Below, piece by piece: positions 33,918 through 42,022 of a stretch of DNA of 49,211 bases. The notes under the pieces were generated by a model. The model searched no databases, had not been told where the DNA came from, and worked only from the letters and a program-made list of their open reading frames with translations. The translations under genes and the position numbers were made by a program. How positions within the stretch are numbered: the first letter of the stretch is position 1; each line of letters starts with the position of its first letter. Source of the stretch: Acidobacteriota bacterium (GTDB lineage: Bacteria > Acidobacteriota > Terriglobia > Terriglobales > Acidobacteriaceae); assembly GCA_021781495.1 (NCBI GenBank), contig JAJXWS010000016.1, positions 1-49,211 on the forward strand, written 5' to 3'.

Positions 33918-34655
33918 GTGAATGCAAGAGTGAACAAGGCATGGATGGCCACATTGCACATCCGTAATCCAATCCGCATTGGCATACCGGCTGGAGAACC
34001 GATTCGGCTGGAAGGTCTTCGCAGCATCTTTGATCACCGGCCCTCTGCTGGTGAGCCGAAGCTGGTTCCCGTCATTGGCGAGCTGGGAGAGCTGCTGGCG
34101 GACCGGCAGATTGAGTACCTGGTGGTGGACCTGAATGCCACATCGGGCCGCTTGCAGGCATTGGGGGATATTCGCACAGCACGGCCTGACCTTCGATTGA
34201 TCGTTATCGGACCGGAGGGAGACGACGAGCTGGTCATGGACTCGATTGTCGCGGGCGCCAGAGCGTATCTGGACCTGACAGCGGGCCCGCGCGTGGTGCG
34301 GGAGGCAATCGACGTGGTGGTGGCCGGGTCCATCTGGGCGCCAAGGCGGGTGCTCTCCAAGCTCATCGACCGGCTCTTGACCAGCCCGGAGGGCGGTCTG
34401 TCGAGCGCTGCTCCGCGGCTGACCGCGCGGGAGCGCCAGGTGCTGGATCTCATCCTGATGGCGCGCTCCAATCGAGAAATCGCGATGGAACTCGGGATTG
34501 AGGAGCGAACGGTGAAGGCCCACGTGGGCAGGCTGATGCGCAAGACGGGCGTGGAAAATCGGATCGCGCTGTCGATACGCGCACTGGGCGGGCACCTCTC
34601 CTCGGGGGCTGGCGGCAAGGCGGGAGCGAAACGCAAGTCGGACGAGAGGCTGTAA
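33918..34655 (+). CDS. LuxR/NarL-type regulator with degenerate receiver domain
   Basis: A 245-residue protein. The C-terminal LuxR-type helix-turn-helix is clear: LTARERQVLDLILMARSNREIAMELGIEERTVKAHVGRLMRKTG. The N-terminal part folds like a receiver domain, but the acidic pair that should follow the first strand is replaced by IGIPAGEP, and the Lys of the last strand is missing (ARAYLDLTAG). An Asp remains at the usual phosphorylation strand (YLVVDLN). This is therefore an atypical, probably phosphorylation-independent receiver. No kinase is adjacent. Start GTG 33918, or ATG 33945 after AAGG. A Lys/Arg-rich tail closes the protein. Confidence 0.85.
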   Translation: MNARVNKAWMATLHIRNPIRIGIPAGEPIRLEGLRSIFDHRPSAGEPKLVPVIGELGELLADRQIEYLVVDLNATSGRLQALGDIRTARPDLRLIVIGPEGDDELVMDSIVAGARAYLDLTAGPRVVREAIDVVVAGSIWAPRRVLSKLIDRLLTSPEGGLSSAAPRLTARERQVLDLILMARSNREIAMELGIEERTVKAHVGRLMRKTGVENRIALSIRALGGHLSSGAGGKAGAKRKSDERL

Positions 34656-34703
34656 TCGGCCCTCTGGAGCGTGGTTACTAAAATCTATTGTCCTTCCGTA
34701 CTC

Positions 34704-34733
34704 TTGATGCCCAGGGGTAACCGTTTTCATAAT
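34704..34733 (+). promoter_or_regulatory. Promoter for the candidate small RNA
   Basis: TTGATG (34704-34709) and CATAAT (34728-34733) are separated by 18 nt. The pair lies 30-35 nt upstream of the terminator hairpin and downstream of the luxR-type gene. Confidence 0.45.
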
Positions 34734-34739
34734 CAGTCT

Positions 34740-34815
34740 CAGAAACAACGCAGATCTGGGGAAAGGAGTTCCCAGGCGACATGTTTCTCATGGTGCCTGG
34801 GAACTCCTATTTTTT
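34740..34815 (+). ncRNA. Candidate small RNA, about 76 nt
   Basis: Between the promoter-like pair and the U-tract there is room for an RNA of about 76 nt: a 24-nt 5' part beginning near CAGAAACAACG, then a 45-nt hairpin and a U6 tail. The 3' hairpin is an AGGAGTTCCCAGGC stem (34764-34777) with a perfect complement at 34795-34808 and an inner CATG/CATG pair around TTTCT. The short 5' single-stranded part plus a strong terminator resembles Hfq-type or antisense sRNAs. Alternatively it is just the distal terminator of the upstream gene. Confidence 0.45.
34764..34815 (+). terminator. Strong Rho-independent terminator
   Basis: A perfect 14-bp stem (34764-34777 with 34795-34808), GC-rich, is followed by A and T6. 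It lies 109 nt after the luxR-type stop codon and is the strongest terminator in the window. Confidence 0.9.
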
Positions 34816-35115
34816 CTGACCGTTGCTCTCTTATTTTTGCCTGCCTCTGACCTCTCAGCCTACCTCTCAGGCAAACTCAGCATCTGAATGCCAAGAAGTG
34901 ATGTTTTCGCTCACAGGGAATGTTCCACCGTGTGACGTGCCGTATGCGTCTCATGGATGTAATCTCCTGTGCTGTAGGCTGATTTGTGTCCCCGGATTTT
35001 TGGGAGATGAGAAGGTATCCCCGCCTGTGGTTACATCGCGGCCATTGCTTCGTCTTTTCGTTGGAATCACACTAGAACCCGCGTCGTTGAGATGCGGAAT
35101 GGAAAGGATCCAGGT

Positions 35116-35808
35116 ATGAAGAAAGCCATAGCTTCCATCTGCCTCTGTTTCATGTTTACCTGCACCGCATTCGCACGCTCTTCGCGGCAGGATTTGCAGG
35201 TCCGTATCGATTCAGCCAAGACGGTGCTGGACCAGATTATGGCCGCCCAGGACAACAGCATTCCGCTGAACATTCTGCAGCAGGCAACCTGCGTCGCCGT
35301 TGTGCCGGGCATGATCAAAGGCGCGTTTGTCTTTGGCGGGCAGTACGGGCAGGGCGTGGTGACCTGCCGCACGGGGCATGGCTGGAGCGCACCGGTCTTC
35401 ATCCGCATGGCGGGTGGATCCTTCGGTTTCCAGATCGGCGGGCAGTCGACCGACCTGGTGCTGGTTGCAGTCAACGACAAGGGCTTTCAGGATCTGCTGA
35501 AGAGCAAGTTCAAGATTGGCGGAGATGCCTCTGCCGCCGCCGGCCCGGTGGGACGCTCAGGACAGGCTGCCACGGACTGGAAGATGAATGCCGAGTTGCT
35601 GAGCTACTCGCGCAACAAGGGTCTCTTCGCCGGAATCGATCTGGATGGTACGAGCGTGAGCCAGAACATGGAGGACACGGAAACCTTCTATGGCGCTCCT
35701 CACACCTTTGAGTCGATTCTGAAGGGCAGCGTGGCTGTGCCGCAGGGAGCGGTCACCTTTGTGCGGACCGTGGCCCACTACTTTATGGCAGCCAAGGCGC
35801 AGAAGTAG
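35116..35808 (+). CDS. SYLF-domain (lipid-binding) secreted protein
   Basis: A 230-residue protein with a Sec signal peptide (MKKAIASICLCFMFTCTAFA). After a helical segment it shows the SYLF/DUF500 (YSC84-type) fold: QATCVAVVPGMIKGAFVFGGQYGQGVVTCR, GSFGFQIGGQSTDLVLVAVNDKG, and SRNKGLFAGIDLDGTSV, the last being a typical motif. SYLF proteins bind phosphoinositides in eukaryotes; the bacterial role is unknown. The start is ATG 35116 with AAAGGA 9-14 nt upstream, not the ATG at 35092. A terminator follows directly. It is one of the small secreted proteins common in Acidobacteria. Confidence 0.9.
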   Translation: MKKAIASICLCFMFTCTAFARSSRQDLQVRIDSAKTVLDQIMAAQDNSIPLNILQQATCVAVVPGMIKGAFVFGGQYGQGVVTCRTGHGWSAPVFIRMAGGSFGFQIGGQSTDLVLVAVNDKGFQDLLKSKFKIGGDASAAAGPVGRSGQAATDWKMNAELLSYSRNKGLFAGIDLDGTSVSQNMEDTETFYGAPHTFESILKGSVAVPQGAVTFVRTVAHYFMAAKAQK

Positions 35809-35843
35809 CAGGCAACCACCACAGCAGAAGCGCATCATCCCCG

Positions 35844-35875
35844 AAGGCGGCCTCATAGCAGGCCGCCTTTCTGTT
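35844..35875 (+). terminator. Terminator after SYLF gene
   Basis: AAGGCGGCCT (35844-35853) pairs perfectly with AGGCCGCCTT (35860-35869) around a 6-nt loop, then TCTGTT. Confidence 0.88.
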
Positions 35876-35954
35876 GCCGGAGCAGCTTACAGCGCGTGCG
35901 GCAGTAGCATAGCAGGCGCAGCGATGCCATACACTTGAACTTTGTCCGCTTGCG

Positions 35955-36869
35955 ATGAGGGAACGGTTCGAGTTCTGGTTTGTGCTGGCAGTGGCGCGCA
36001 CCCTGGGGTGGTTGCCGCGCGGGGTGGCGCGTCTTCTGGCGGGAGTTCTCACCTGGACTGTGTATGCGATGCTGAGCCGCCTGCGACAGGTGGGGCTGCG
36101 CAATCTGGAACTGGCGTTGCCCGCAGTTCCCATGGCAGAGCGGAGACGGATTCTTCGCGGGGTCTATCGCCACCTGGGCTGGCAACTGGTGGAGTTCTGC
36201 CGCATGCCAAGGTATACGCCGCAGAATATCCGCCACTGGATTCGCACGGAGGGGCTGGAGAACTATCTTGCTGCAACGGCGCGCGGCAAGGGGGTCCTGG
36301 TTCTGACGGGGCACCTGGGCGCGTGGGAGCTTTCCAGCTTTTACCACTCCATGATGGGATACCCCATGGGCATGGTAATTCGGCGGTTGGACAACCGCCT
36401 GCTGGATGAGTTTGTGAACGGCATCCGCTGCCTGCACGGAAACCGGGTTCTGCACAAGGATGATTTTGCCCGCGGCCTGCTGAAGGCCATGCACGCCGGC
36501 GACACGGTCGGCATCCTGATGGATACAAATATGACGCCGCCGCAGGGCGTGTTTGTGGACTTCTTCGGTCACAAGGCCTGCACGGGATCCGGGCTGGCGC
36601 GTGTGGCGCTGAAGACAGGGGCGGCGGTGCTGCCGGGCTTTCTGCTGTGGGAACCGGCGGAGCGCCGGTACGTGCTGCACTTTGGCCCGGAGCTCAACTT
36701 TGCGCATACGGGGGACGCCGACGCGGATATCGAGAGGGCGACCCAGCAATGCAATGACGCGCTGGAGTCCTGGATTTGCCGCTACCCCGACCAGTGGCTG
36801 TGGATTCATCGGCGATGGAAGACGCGCCCGCCGGGGGAACCCGGAATCTACGACAGGAGGCACCGATGA
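35955..36869 (+). CDS. LpxL/HtrB-like lipid A acyltransferase
   Basis: A 304-residue late lipid A acyltransferase of the LPLAT/HtrB type. The catalytic H-x4-E motif is in [10 protein letters not shown], followed by [53 protein letters not shown], and the family end [13 protein letters not shown]. One N-terminal hydrophobic segment anchors it in the inner membrane. lpxD follows with a 4-nt ATGA overlap, so the genes are coupled and both act on lipid A. A TACACT box (35930-35935) 19 nt upstream is a possible -10; no strong Shine-Dalgarno. It could acylate another lipid, but context favours lipid A. Confidence 0.88.
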   Translation: MRERFEFWFVLAVARTLGWLPRGVARLLAGVLTWTVYAMLSRLRQVGLRNLELALPAVPMAERRRILRGVYRHLGWQLVEFCRMPRYTPQNIRHWIRTEGLENYLAATARGKGVLVLTGHLGAWELSSFYHSMMGYPMGMVIRRLDNRLLDEFVNGIRCLHGNRVLHKDDFARGLLKAMHAGDTVGILMDTNMTPPQGVFVDFFGHKACTGSGLARVALKTGAAVLPGFLLWEPAERRYVLHFGPELNFAHTGDADADIERATQQCNDALESWICRYPDQWLWIHRRWKTRPPGEPGIYDRRHR

Positions 36870-37909
36870 CGCTTGCGGAACTGATGGAGAAACTGGGCGG
36901 CAGGCTGGCGCAGGGCGATGCGGGATGGGTGGTGGACGGCGTGAACTCCTGCGAGCTGGCCAGCCCATTTGATCTGGTGTTTGCGGACAATGCGGCGATG
37001 GCCGCCGAGGTGCTTGCAAGCAATGCGGGCGTTGTTGTGCTGCCGTCCGGCGTTGCGGCAGGGGCCTATCCGCATGGCAAATGCGTGGTGGAGGCCGAGC
37101 AGCCGCGGCTGTGGTTTGCGCGGGCAGCCAGGCTGCTGGCCAAGCCTCCGCTGGCCACGGGGGTGCATCCTGCCGCGGTGGTGCCGCCGGATGCCATGCT
37201 GGCCCCCGGCGTTGTGGTGGGAGCCGGCGCGGTGATTGGGTCGCACGCGCGCATCGGCGAAGGGACGCGCATTGAGGCCGGAGCGGTGCTGGGAGATCGC
37301 GTGCAGGTGGGCGAAGATTGCCATATTCATCCCCGGGCCGTGCTGTACCCCGGCGTGACGCTGGGCGACCGCGTGGTGGTGCATGCGGGCGCGGTGCTGG
37401 GCGCGGATGGCTTTGGCTACGTGCGCGACAGCAGGACCGGCGCGTACACGCAGTTTCCGCAGCAGGGCACGCTGGTGATTGAAGACGATGTGGAGATTGG
37501 AGCCAACTCGACAATTGACCGCGGCGCGTTGCAGGAGACGAGAGTTCGCAGAGGGACGAAGATCGATAACCTCGTCCACGTGGGCCACAACTGCGACATT
37601 GGCGAGGATGTGATTCTGGTGGCGCTAACGGGCATTTCGGGTTCGAGTACGGTGGGCAAAGGCGCGGTGCTGGCCGGGCAGGTGGGCATAGGCGACCATG
37701 CGCATGTTGGCCCGGGGGTGATCCTGGGCGGACAGGCCGGGGTACTGAGCGGCAAGACGGTGACCGGCGAAGGCCTGAAGCCAGGCACCGTTCTGTGGGG
37801 CACGCCCGCGCGGCCGCTGAAGCAGGTGCTGCGGGAACAGGCAACGCTGACGCGGTTGACCCGAGGCCAGCGAAGGTCTGCGGATACGAAGGCGTCCGAA
37901 GCGGAATAA
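36866..37909 (+). CDS. lpxD: UDP-3-O-(3-hydroxyacyl)glucosamine N-acyltransferase LpxD
   Basis: A 347-residue enzyme that adds the second hydroxyacyl chain to the lipid A precursor. The N-terminal uridine-binding domain (about 1-100) contains [19 protein letters not shown]. From about 105 the left-handed parallel beta helix shows repeated hexapeptides such as [29 protein letters not shown]. The catalytic His lies in [12 protein letters not shown], with [14 protein letters not shown] after it. AGGAGG at 36855-36860 and the overlap with the previous stop fix ATG 36866. A charged tail ends the protein. Confidence 0.95.
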   Translation: MTLAELMEKLGGRLAQGDAGWVVDGVNSCELASPFDLVFADNAAMAAEVLASNAGVVVLPSGVAAGAYPHGKCVVEAEQPRLWFARAARLLAKPPLATGVHPAAVVPPDAMLAPGVVVGAGAVIGSHARIGEGTRIEAGAVLGDRVQVGEDCHIHPRAVLYPGVTLGDRVVVHAGAVLGADGFGYVRDSRTGAYTQFPQQGTLVIEDDVEIGANSTIDRGALQETRVRRGTKIDNLVHVGHNCDIGEDVILVALTGISGSSTVGKGAVLAGQVGIGDHAHVGPGVILGGQAGVLSGKTVTGEGLKPGTVLWGTPARPLKQVLREQATLTRLTRGQRRSADTKASEAE

Positions 37910-37914
37910 CGCGC

Positions 37915-38457
37915 ATGGCCATGGTTGTGGTGGGCGGCAGCGGACGCGGCGTGGGCAAGACTGCCCTGGTGTGTGGCGTGATTCGCACCTTGCCGGAGTT
38001 TGCCTGGACGGCGGTGAAGGTGACCGATCACGAGCACGGATTGCCGGAGGCCATCTGGGAAGACCGTGGGCAGGCCGCTGGGCCGGAGACCGATACTGCG
38101 CGCTATCTGGCAGCCGGCGCGCGGCGGGCGTTTCTGCTTGCGGCGGAGGACGAGGAACTGCCGCATCTGCTGGAGGAACTGTGGGCAAGGCTGGAACGGG
38201 ATGCGCATGTGATTGTTGAGTCGAACCGCGTGCTACGCTACGTGCGACCGGATGCGTTTCTGGCCGTTCGGGGCGACACGGACGCTGCAATGAAGGCATC
38301 TTTGCGAGAGGTGGAAGGGCGCGTGGATGCGTGGGTGGTATCCGCGGAGCGCGATGGTGTGGCCGCGGGGGCGAGTCCGGTTTTTCGGCTGGCGCGGATG
38401 GAGCAGATCTCCGCCGAGTTGCGGGAGTGGCTGCGAGCAAAACTGCAGCAGGCGTGA
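37915..38457 (+). CDS. Small P-loop protein, MobB/LpxK-like, unknown role
   Basis: A 180-residue protein that begins MAMVVVGGSGRGVGKTALVCG, a Walker A (GxxGxGKT) loop directly at the N-terminus. The first third (VIRTLPEFAWTAVKVTDHEHG) resembles MobB-type P-loop NTPases that adjust metabolite or cofactor handling. A mid segment VIVESNRVLRYVRPDAFLAVRGD also fits them. The C-terminal LARMEQISAELREWL is helical. It starts 5 nt after lpxD (two in-frame ATGs, 37915 and 37921). Since it sits at the end of a lipid A operon, a role in cell envelope or molybdenum cofactor is only a guess. No other moco genes are nearby. Confidence 0.7.
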   Translation: MAMVVVGGSGRGVGKTALVCGVIRTLPEFAWTAVKVTDHEHGLPEAIWEDRGQAAGPETDTARYLAAGARRAFLLAAEDEELPHLLEELWARLERDAHVIVESNRVLRYVRPDAFLAVRGDTDAAMKASLREVEGRVDAWVVSAERDGVAAGASPVFRLARMEQISAELREWLRAKLQQA

Positions 38458-38527
38458 TTTCGCAGCGCCGGGCCTTTCTTGCTGCTGCAAATGGCTCTAA
38501 GATGGTAGCTCCCAGGAGGAAGCAAGC

Positions 38528-39541
38528 ATGGATCGACGTGATTTTTTAAAGACCGCAACCACTGCCGTAAGCGTGGCGGCGACAGAGCAGCTGCTGGCAC
38601 CCATTCTGCACGCGGAAGGCAAGACGCCGGAGGTGGATGGCATGCTGTATCGCACGCTGGGCCGGACGGGGGAGCGTATTTCGGCCATCGGGCTGGGTGG
38701 ATATCACATCGGCAAGTCTACGCTGCAGGAGCAGGAAGCGATCCAGTTGATGCGCCAGGCCATCGATCGCGGTATCACATTCATGGACAACTGCTGGGAC
38801 TACAACGACGGCGTGAGCGAAGTGCGCATGGGCAAGGCGCTGGCCGACGGGTATCGCAACAAGGTGTTCCTGATGACGAAGATCGATGGGCGCACGAAAG
38901 AAGCGGCTGCGCAGCAGATTGAGGATTGCCTGAAGCGCCTGCAGACGGATCGCGTGGACCTGATGCAGTTTCACGAGGTGATTCGCCTGGAGGACCCGGA
39001 TCGCATCTTTGCCGAAGGCGGCGCAATGGAGGCGATGGTGGAGGCGAAGAAGGCGGGCAAGGTGCGCTACATCGGCTTTACGGGCCACAAGGACCCCTAC
39101 GTGCATCTGCGCATGCTGAACGAAGCGCGGGCGAGGGGCGTCCACTTTGACGCGGTGCAGATGCCGCTGAATGTGATGGACGCGCACTTCCGCAGCTTTG
39201 AGCACGATGTGCTGCCGGTGCTGACGCGCGAAGGAATCGGCGTGCTGGGCATGAAGGCCTTTGGTGACTCCTACATTTTGAACAGCAAGACGGTGAAGCC
39301 GATTGAGTGCCTGCACTATTGCCTGAACCTGCCGATTGCGACGCAGATCACGGGTATCGATAACCAGATGGTGCTGGACCAGGCGCTGGAGGCGGCGCGG
39401 ACGTTCCGTCCGATGTCGGCAGAGGAAGTGGCTGGTCTGCTGGGGCGCACGAAGCTGGCCGCGCAGCAGGGCAAGTACGAGCTCTACAAGACGAGCAGCC
39501 ACTTTGACGGGACGGCTCACCGGCCCCAGATGCTGGGCTAG
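38528..39541 (+). CDS. Aldo/keto reductase with Tat-type signal
   Basis: A 337-residue NADPH-type oxidoreductase. The N-terminus has R3-R4-D-F-L-K followed by a weakly hydrophobic Ala-rich stretch, a twin-arginine signal, so the enzyme is likely exported folded. The aldo/keto reductase barrel begins YRTLGRTGERISAIGLGGYHIG. The catalytic tetrad is read as Asp in MDNCWDYN, Tyr in the same block, Lys in LMTKIDG and His in LMQFHEVI. VRYIGFTGHKDP and LGMKAFGD follow. AGGAGGAAG upstream at 38515-38523 fixes the ATG. The substrate is unknown. Such exported AKRs are common in Acidobacteria. Confidence 0.9.
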   Translation: MDRRDFLKTATTAVSVAATEQLLAPILHAEGKTPEVDGMLYRTLGRTGERISAIGLGGYHIGKSTLQEQEAIQLMRQAIDRGITFMDNCWDYNDGVSEVRMGKALADGYRNKVFLMTKIDGRTKEAAAQQIEDCLKRLQTDRVDLMQFHEVIRLEDPDRIFAEGGAMEAMVEAKKAGKVRYIGFTGHKDPYVHLRMLNEARARGVHFDAVQMPLNVMDAHFRSFEHDVLPVLTREGIGVLGMKAFGDSYILNSKTVKPIECLHYCLNLPIATQITGIDNQMVLDQALEAARTFRPMSAEEVAGLLGRTKLAAQQGKYELYKTSSHFDGTAHRPQMLG

Positions 39542-39555
39542 GGTGAATTGGCAAT

Positions 39556-39599
39556 GCGCCGGAGCCTTCGCAGACGGAACTGCGGAGGCTTTCCGGCGC
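39556..39599. terminator. Two-tier hairpin between convergent genes
   Basis: Outer arms GCGCCGG (39556-39562) and CCGGCGC (39593-39599) are perfect. Inside, GCCTTCGCAG pairs with CTGCGGAGGC with one G-U. It separates the convergent AKR and xseB genes and may end both transcripts, although neither side has a long U-tract. Confidence 0.55.
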
Positions 39600-39619
39600 T
39601 GTATTCCCCGATGGACGAG

Positions 39620-39841
39620 CTATTTTTCTGTGCTGAAGGGTTCGGCCTTGAGCGAGCCGTCGCGCTGCTTGATGAGCATCTGCACCTTGCCCTCGGCGGC
39701 TTCCAGCTCCTGCTTGCAGAGGGTGGAAAGGCCGACGCCTTCTTCGAAGAGCTTGAGTGAATCTTCCAGGCTGAGGTCGCCCTTCTCAAGCTGCTCGACG
39801 ATGGTCTCGAGTTTTCTGAGTGACTCTTCAAACGCGGGCAT
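39620..39841 (-). CDS. xseB: Exodeoxyribonuclease VII small subunit
   Basis: A 73-residue XseB, the small partner of XseA in exonuclease VII, which degrades single-stranded DNA. The pattern FEESLRKLETIVEQLEKGDLSLEDSLKLFEEGVGLSTLCKQEL is the family signature of two helices. Length is normal. It begins 5 nt after the stop of the methyltransferase/MTHFR gene, on the same strand, so it is co-transcribed. xseA is not in the window. Confidence 0.93.
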   Translation of the reverse strand: MPAFEESLRKLETIVEQLEKGDLSLEDSLKLFEEGVGLSTLCKQELEAAEGKVQMLIKQRDGSLKAEPFSTEK

Positions 39842-39846
39842 GGCTC

Positions 39847-41721
39847 TTACTCCGGTTGCGCGGGTGCTTTGGGCAGCACGTTGGAGATGACCTCAGCGGC
39901 AACGCCGTAGCGGCCAAAGGGGGCGCTGACCTGCACGCCCTGCACGTAGGGGCGTACGGACTCCAGCATCTCCTGGGCGATTCGGATGCCTTCCTGCCGG
40001 GCGGCCTCCGGGGTGTCTGCCTGCGCCATGCGCAGCATGATCTCCTCAGGCATAGAGACGCGCAGGTCGTTCTTCATGAACTCGGCATTGCGCAGGCTGG
40101 TGAGCGGCCAGATGCCCGCAATCACGGGGATGCGGTAGTGCTCGATGCGCTTGAGGAAGTTCTCCAGCAGGCGCAGATCGAAGACCGGCTGGGTGATGGC
40201 GTACTCCGCGCCCGCTTCCACCTTGTAGGCAAAGCGGCGCAGTTCGTGCTCGATGTCGGGGACTCCGGGATTGGCCGCCACGCCGATGGTGAAGTTGGTG
40301 GAGGCGCCGATGGAGTTGTTACCGATGTCGAGTCCGTGATTCAGGCGGCGAACCAGATTCACCAGTCCGATGGAGTCCACATCAAAGACGGCGGTGGCGT
40401 CAGGGTAGTTGCCGAGCTTGGGCGGATCGCCGGTGAGGCAGAGGATGTTGTGCAGCCCGATGGACGAGGCGCCAAGCAGATCCGACTGGATGGAGAGGAT
40501 GTTCCGGTCGCGGCAGGTGTAGTGCAGGATGGTTTCAACGTTGGTGTGCTGCTGAATCTGGATGCAGAGGCTTTGCGCGCTCATGCGGGCCGAGGCGCGC
40601 GGGGAGTCCGGCACGTTGATGGCATGCACGCCAAGCTGCGCCAGCAGGCGGGCGCCTTCAAGCTCCTGCGAGCAGTCAATGCCTTTGGGCGGAACGATCT
40701 CGACCAGTGTGACAAACGTGCCCTGCTCGATGAGGGAGCCGATGTGGGAGCGCTGGCCGAGCGGCGCGGGCGGCGTTTCCGTGGAGAGCTCCGTTGTTGC
40801 CTCGCCTTCGAGGACGAGCGTCTGGGCATCGATGGCGCGCATGGCGGAGCGCATGGCGCGGATGTGGTTCGGCGTGGTTCCGCAGCAGCCGCCCACGAGC
40901 TGGGCTCCGGCGGCGATGGCCTTGCGGGCGAAGCTGGCCATGTACTCCGGCGAGCAGAGATAGATGTTGCGGCCGTCAACGGCGCGGGGCATGCCGGCGT
41001 TGGGCATGGCCGCGAGCGGCAGCGTGGTGGCGCCGCGCATGGCCTCAATGGCGGTGAGAACCGTGGTGGGACCGGTGGAGCAGTTGACGCCGATGGCTCC
41101 CGCACCCCACTCCGTGAGGAGGGCTGCGGCATGCTGCGGGGATGAGCCGTCGAGGCAGTTGCTCTCGTCATCGACGGTGACCATGATGAGAACGGGCAGG
41201 CCGGGCGCGGTCTCCTGTGCGGCCAGCAGGGCCTCGCGGGCCTCGTTCAGCGCGGGCATGGTTTCAATGATCAGCATGTCCACGCCGGCGTCCACCAGGG
41301 CGCGCATCTGTTCGCTGAAGGCCGCGCGCGCTTCTTCGAGCCCGGTCTTGCCGAGGGGCTCCAGGCGCACGCCCAGCGGACCCACGGTACCCGCCACCCA
41401 GGCTTCGCCTGCCTGCTTTTCCTTCAGATGCGCGACGGCCTGGCGGGCGATTCGGACGCCGGCGGCATTGATCTCGGCCACTTTGCCGGCGAGGCCGTGG
41501 CGGGCCAGGCGGAAGCGGTTGGCTCCGAAGGTGTTGGTCTCAAGAATCTCAGCGCCCGCCTGCAGATACTCCTCGTGTACGGAGAGGATCAGGTTGGGGT
41601 CAGAGAGGTTGAGCTCGTCGTAGCAGCGATTGATGAAGACACCCCGGGCGTAGAGGACGGTACCCATGGCACCGTCGGCGAGCACGGGACGGTTGGCGAA
41701 GATGTCGGCGAACTGCGGCAT
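39847..41721 (-). CDS. Bifunctional homocysteine S-methyltransferase / 5,10-methylenetetrahydrofolate reductase
   Basis: A 624-residue fused enzyme like Bacillus YitJ. The N-terminal homocysteine methyltransferase half (about 1-300) has the zinc Cys in GVNCSTGPT and GGCCGTTPNHI, the Cys-Cys being metal ligands. The C-terminal MetF half (about 330-615) has VEIVPPKG, HYTCRDRN, NILCLTGDPPKLG and YAITQPVFD (Gln and Asp typical of MetF substrate and FAD sites). One chain therefore makes 5-methyl-THF and transfers methyl groups toward methionine, probably from S-methylmethionine or methyl-THF. TAGCAT, 9 nt before the ATG, is a possible -10; xseB follows. Confidence 0.93.
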   Translation of the reverse strand: MPQFADIFANRPVLADGAMGTVLYARGVFINRCYDELNLSDPNLILSVHEEYLQAGAEILETNTFGANRFRLARHGLAGKVAEINAAGVRIARQAVAHLKEKQAGEAWVAGTVGPLGVRLEPLGKTGLEEARAAFSEQMRALVDAGVDMLIIETMPALNEAREALLAAQETAPGLPVLIMVTVDDESNCLDGSSPQHAAALLTEWGAGAIGVNCSTGPTTVLTAIEAMRGATTLPLAAMPNAGMPRAVDGRNIYLCSPEYMASFARKAIAAGAQLVGGCCGTTPNHIRAMRSAMRAIDAQTLVLEGEATTELSTETPPAPLGQRSHIGSLIEQGTFVTLVEIVPPKGIDCSQELEGARLLAQLGVHAINVPDSPRASARMSAQSLCIQIQQHTNVETILHYTCRDRNILSIQSDLLGASSIGLHNILCLTGDPPKLGNYPDATAVFDVDSIGLVNLVRRLNHGLDIGNNSIGASTNFTIGVAANPGVPDIEHELRRFAYKVEAGAEYAITQPVFDLRLLENFLKRIEHYRIPVIAGIWPLTSLRNAEFMKNDLRVSMPEEIMLRMAQADTPEAARQEGIRIAQEMLESVRPYVQGVQVSAPFGRYGVAAEVISNVLPKAPAQPE

Positions 41722-41730
41722 TCTGTTGTC

Positions 41731-41736
41731 ATGCTA
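41731..41736 (-). promoter_or_regulatory. -10-like element for methyltransferase/MTHFR gene
   Basis: TAGCAT on the minus strand ends 9 nt before the ATG at 41721; no Shine-Dalgarno in between, and no clear -35. Confidence 0.35.
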
Positions 41737-41862
41737 CCGCATTGCCGGGATTTCCGTATCCTGCAGAGGTCACGGCGGCGTGAGCGGAGACGGGCGCGGG
41801 CGGCCTGCCGGCGGGGCAGCAAAAACGGCACCGGCGGGGCGCTCCGGGCGGGCGGGTTGCTT

Positions 41863-41871
41863 TGTTATACT
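41863..41871 (+). promoter_or_regulatory. Extended -10 for lipoprotein gene
   Basis: TGTTATACT is an extended -10 (TG-N-TATACT). The predicted transcription start is about 41878, giving a leader of about 145 nt before TTG 42023. Confidence 0.5.
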
Positions 41872-42022
41872 TCGGGAGTTAGAGGCAATGCGTGAACCGG
41901 TTCTGGACCGGGCAGTTTTTCCGTCAGAATACGCGGCAATCGCACTCATTTTGCATACGCTCAGGGCGCGGGCCCAGTTGAGCCGCGCGCACCGCGCTTT
42001 TCATGATTTGAGGTACGAGATT

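Larger units (their letters stand above)
34656..35115. other. 460-nt intergenic region with candidate small RNA
   Basis: No protein gene is supported. The first 160 nt contain -35/-10-like elements and a perfect terminator hairpin, annotated separately. The remaining 300 nt up to the SYLF gene are comparatively T-rich and hold only weak hairpins; an open 98-codon frame within it (34823-35119) looks non-coding. A TTGCTT/CACACT pair with 17-nt spacing (35045-35073) might be the SYLF gene promoter. Confidence 0.55.
41722..42022. other. 301-nt intergenic region, divergent promoters and leader
   Basis: Divergent space between the methyltransferase/MTHFR gene and the lipoprotein gene. It holds a minus -10 (41731-41736), an extended -10 at 41863-41871 on the plus strand, and a predicted leader of about 145 nt for the lipoprotein gene. 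That leader has a short hairpin CCGGT/ACCGG followed by T5 (41897-41920), which could be an attenuator. The frame is open through the leader from an ATG at 41888, but the encoded residues do not look like a conserved domain. Confidence 0.5.

Noticed and set aside
34823-35119. 98-codon open frame between the candidate sRNA and SYLF gene
   Set aside because: Cys/Ser/Pro-rich, no Shine-Dalgarno, and it runs over the next gene's true start. No conserved features.
39820-41145. Plus-strand open frame opposite the methyltransferase/MTHFR gene
   Set aside because: Gly/Ala/Asp-rich composition without domain; the minus-strand gene is certain.
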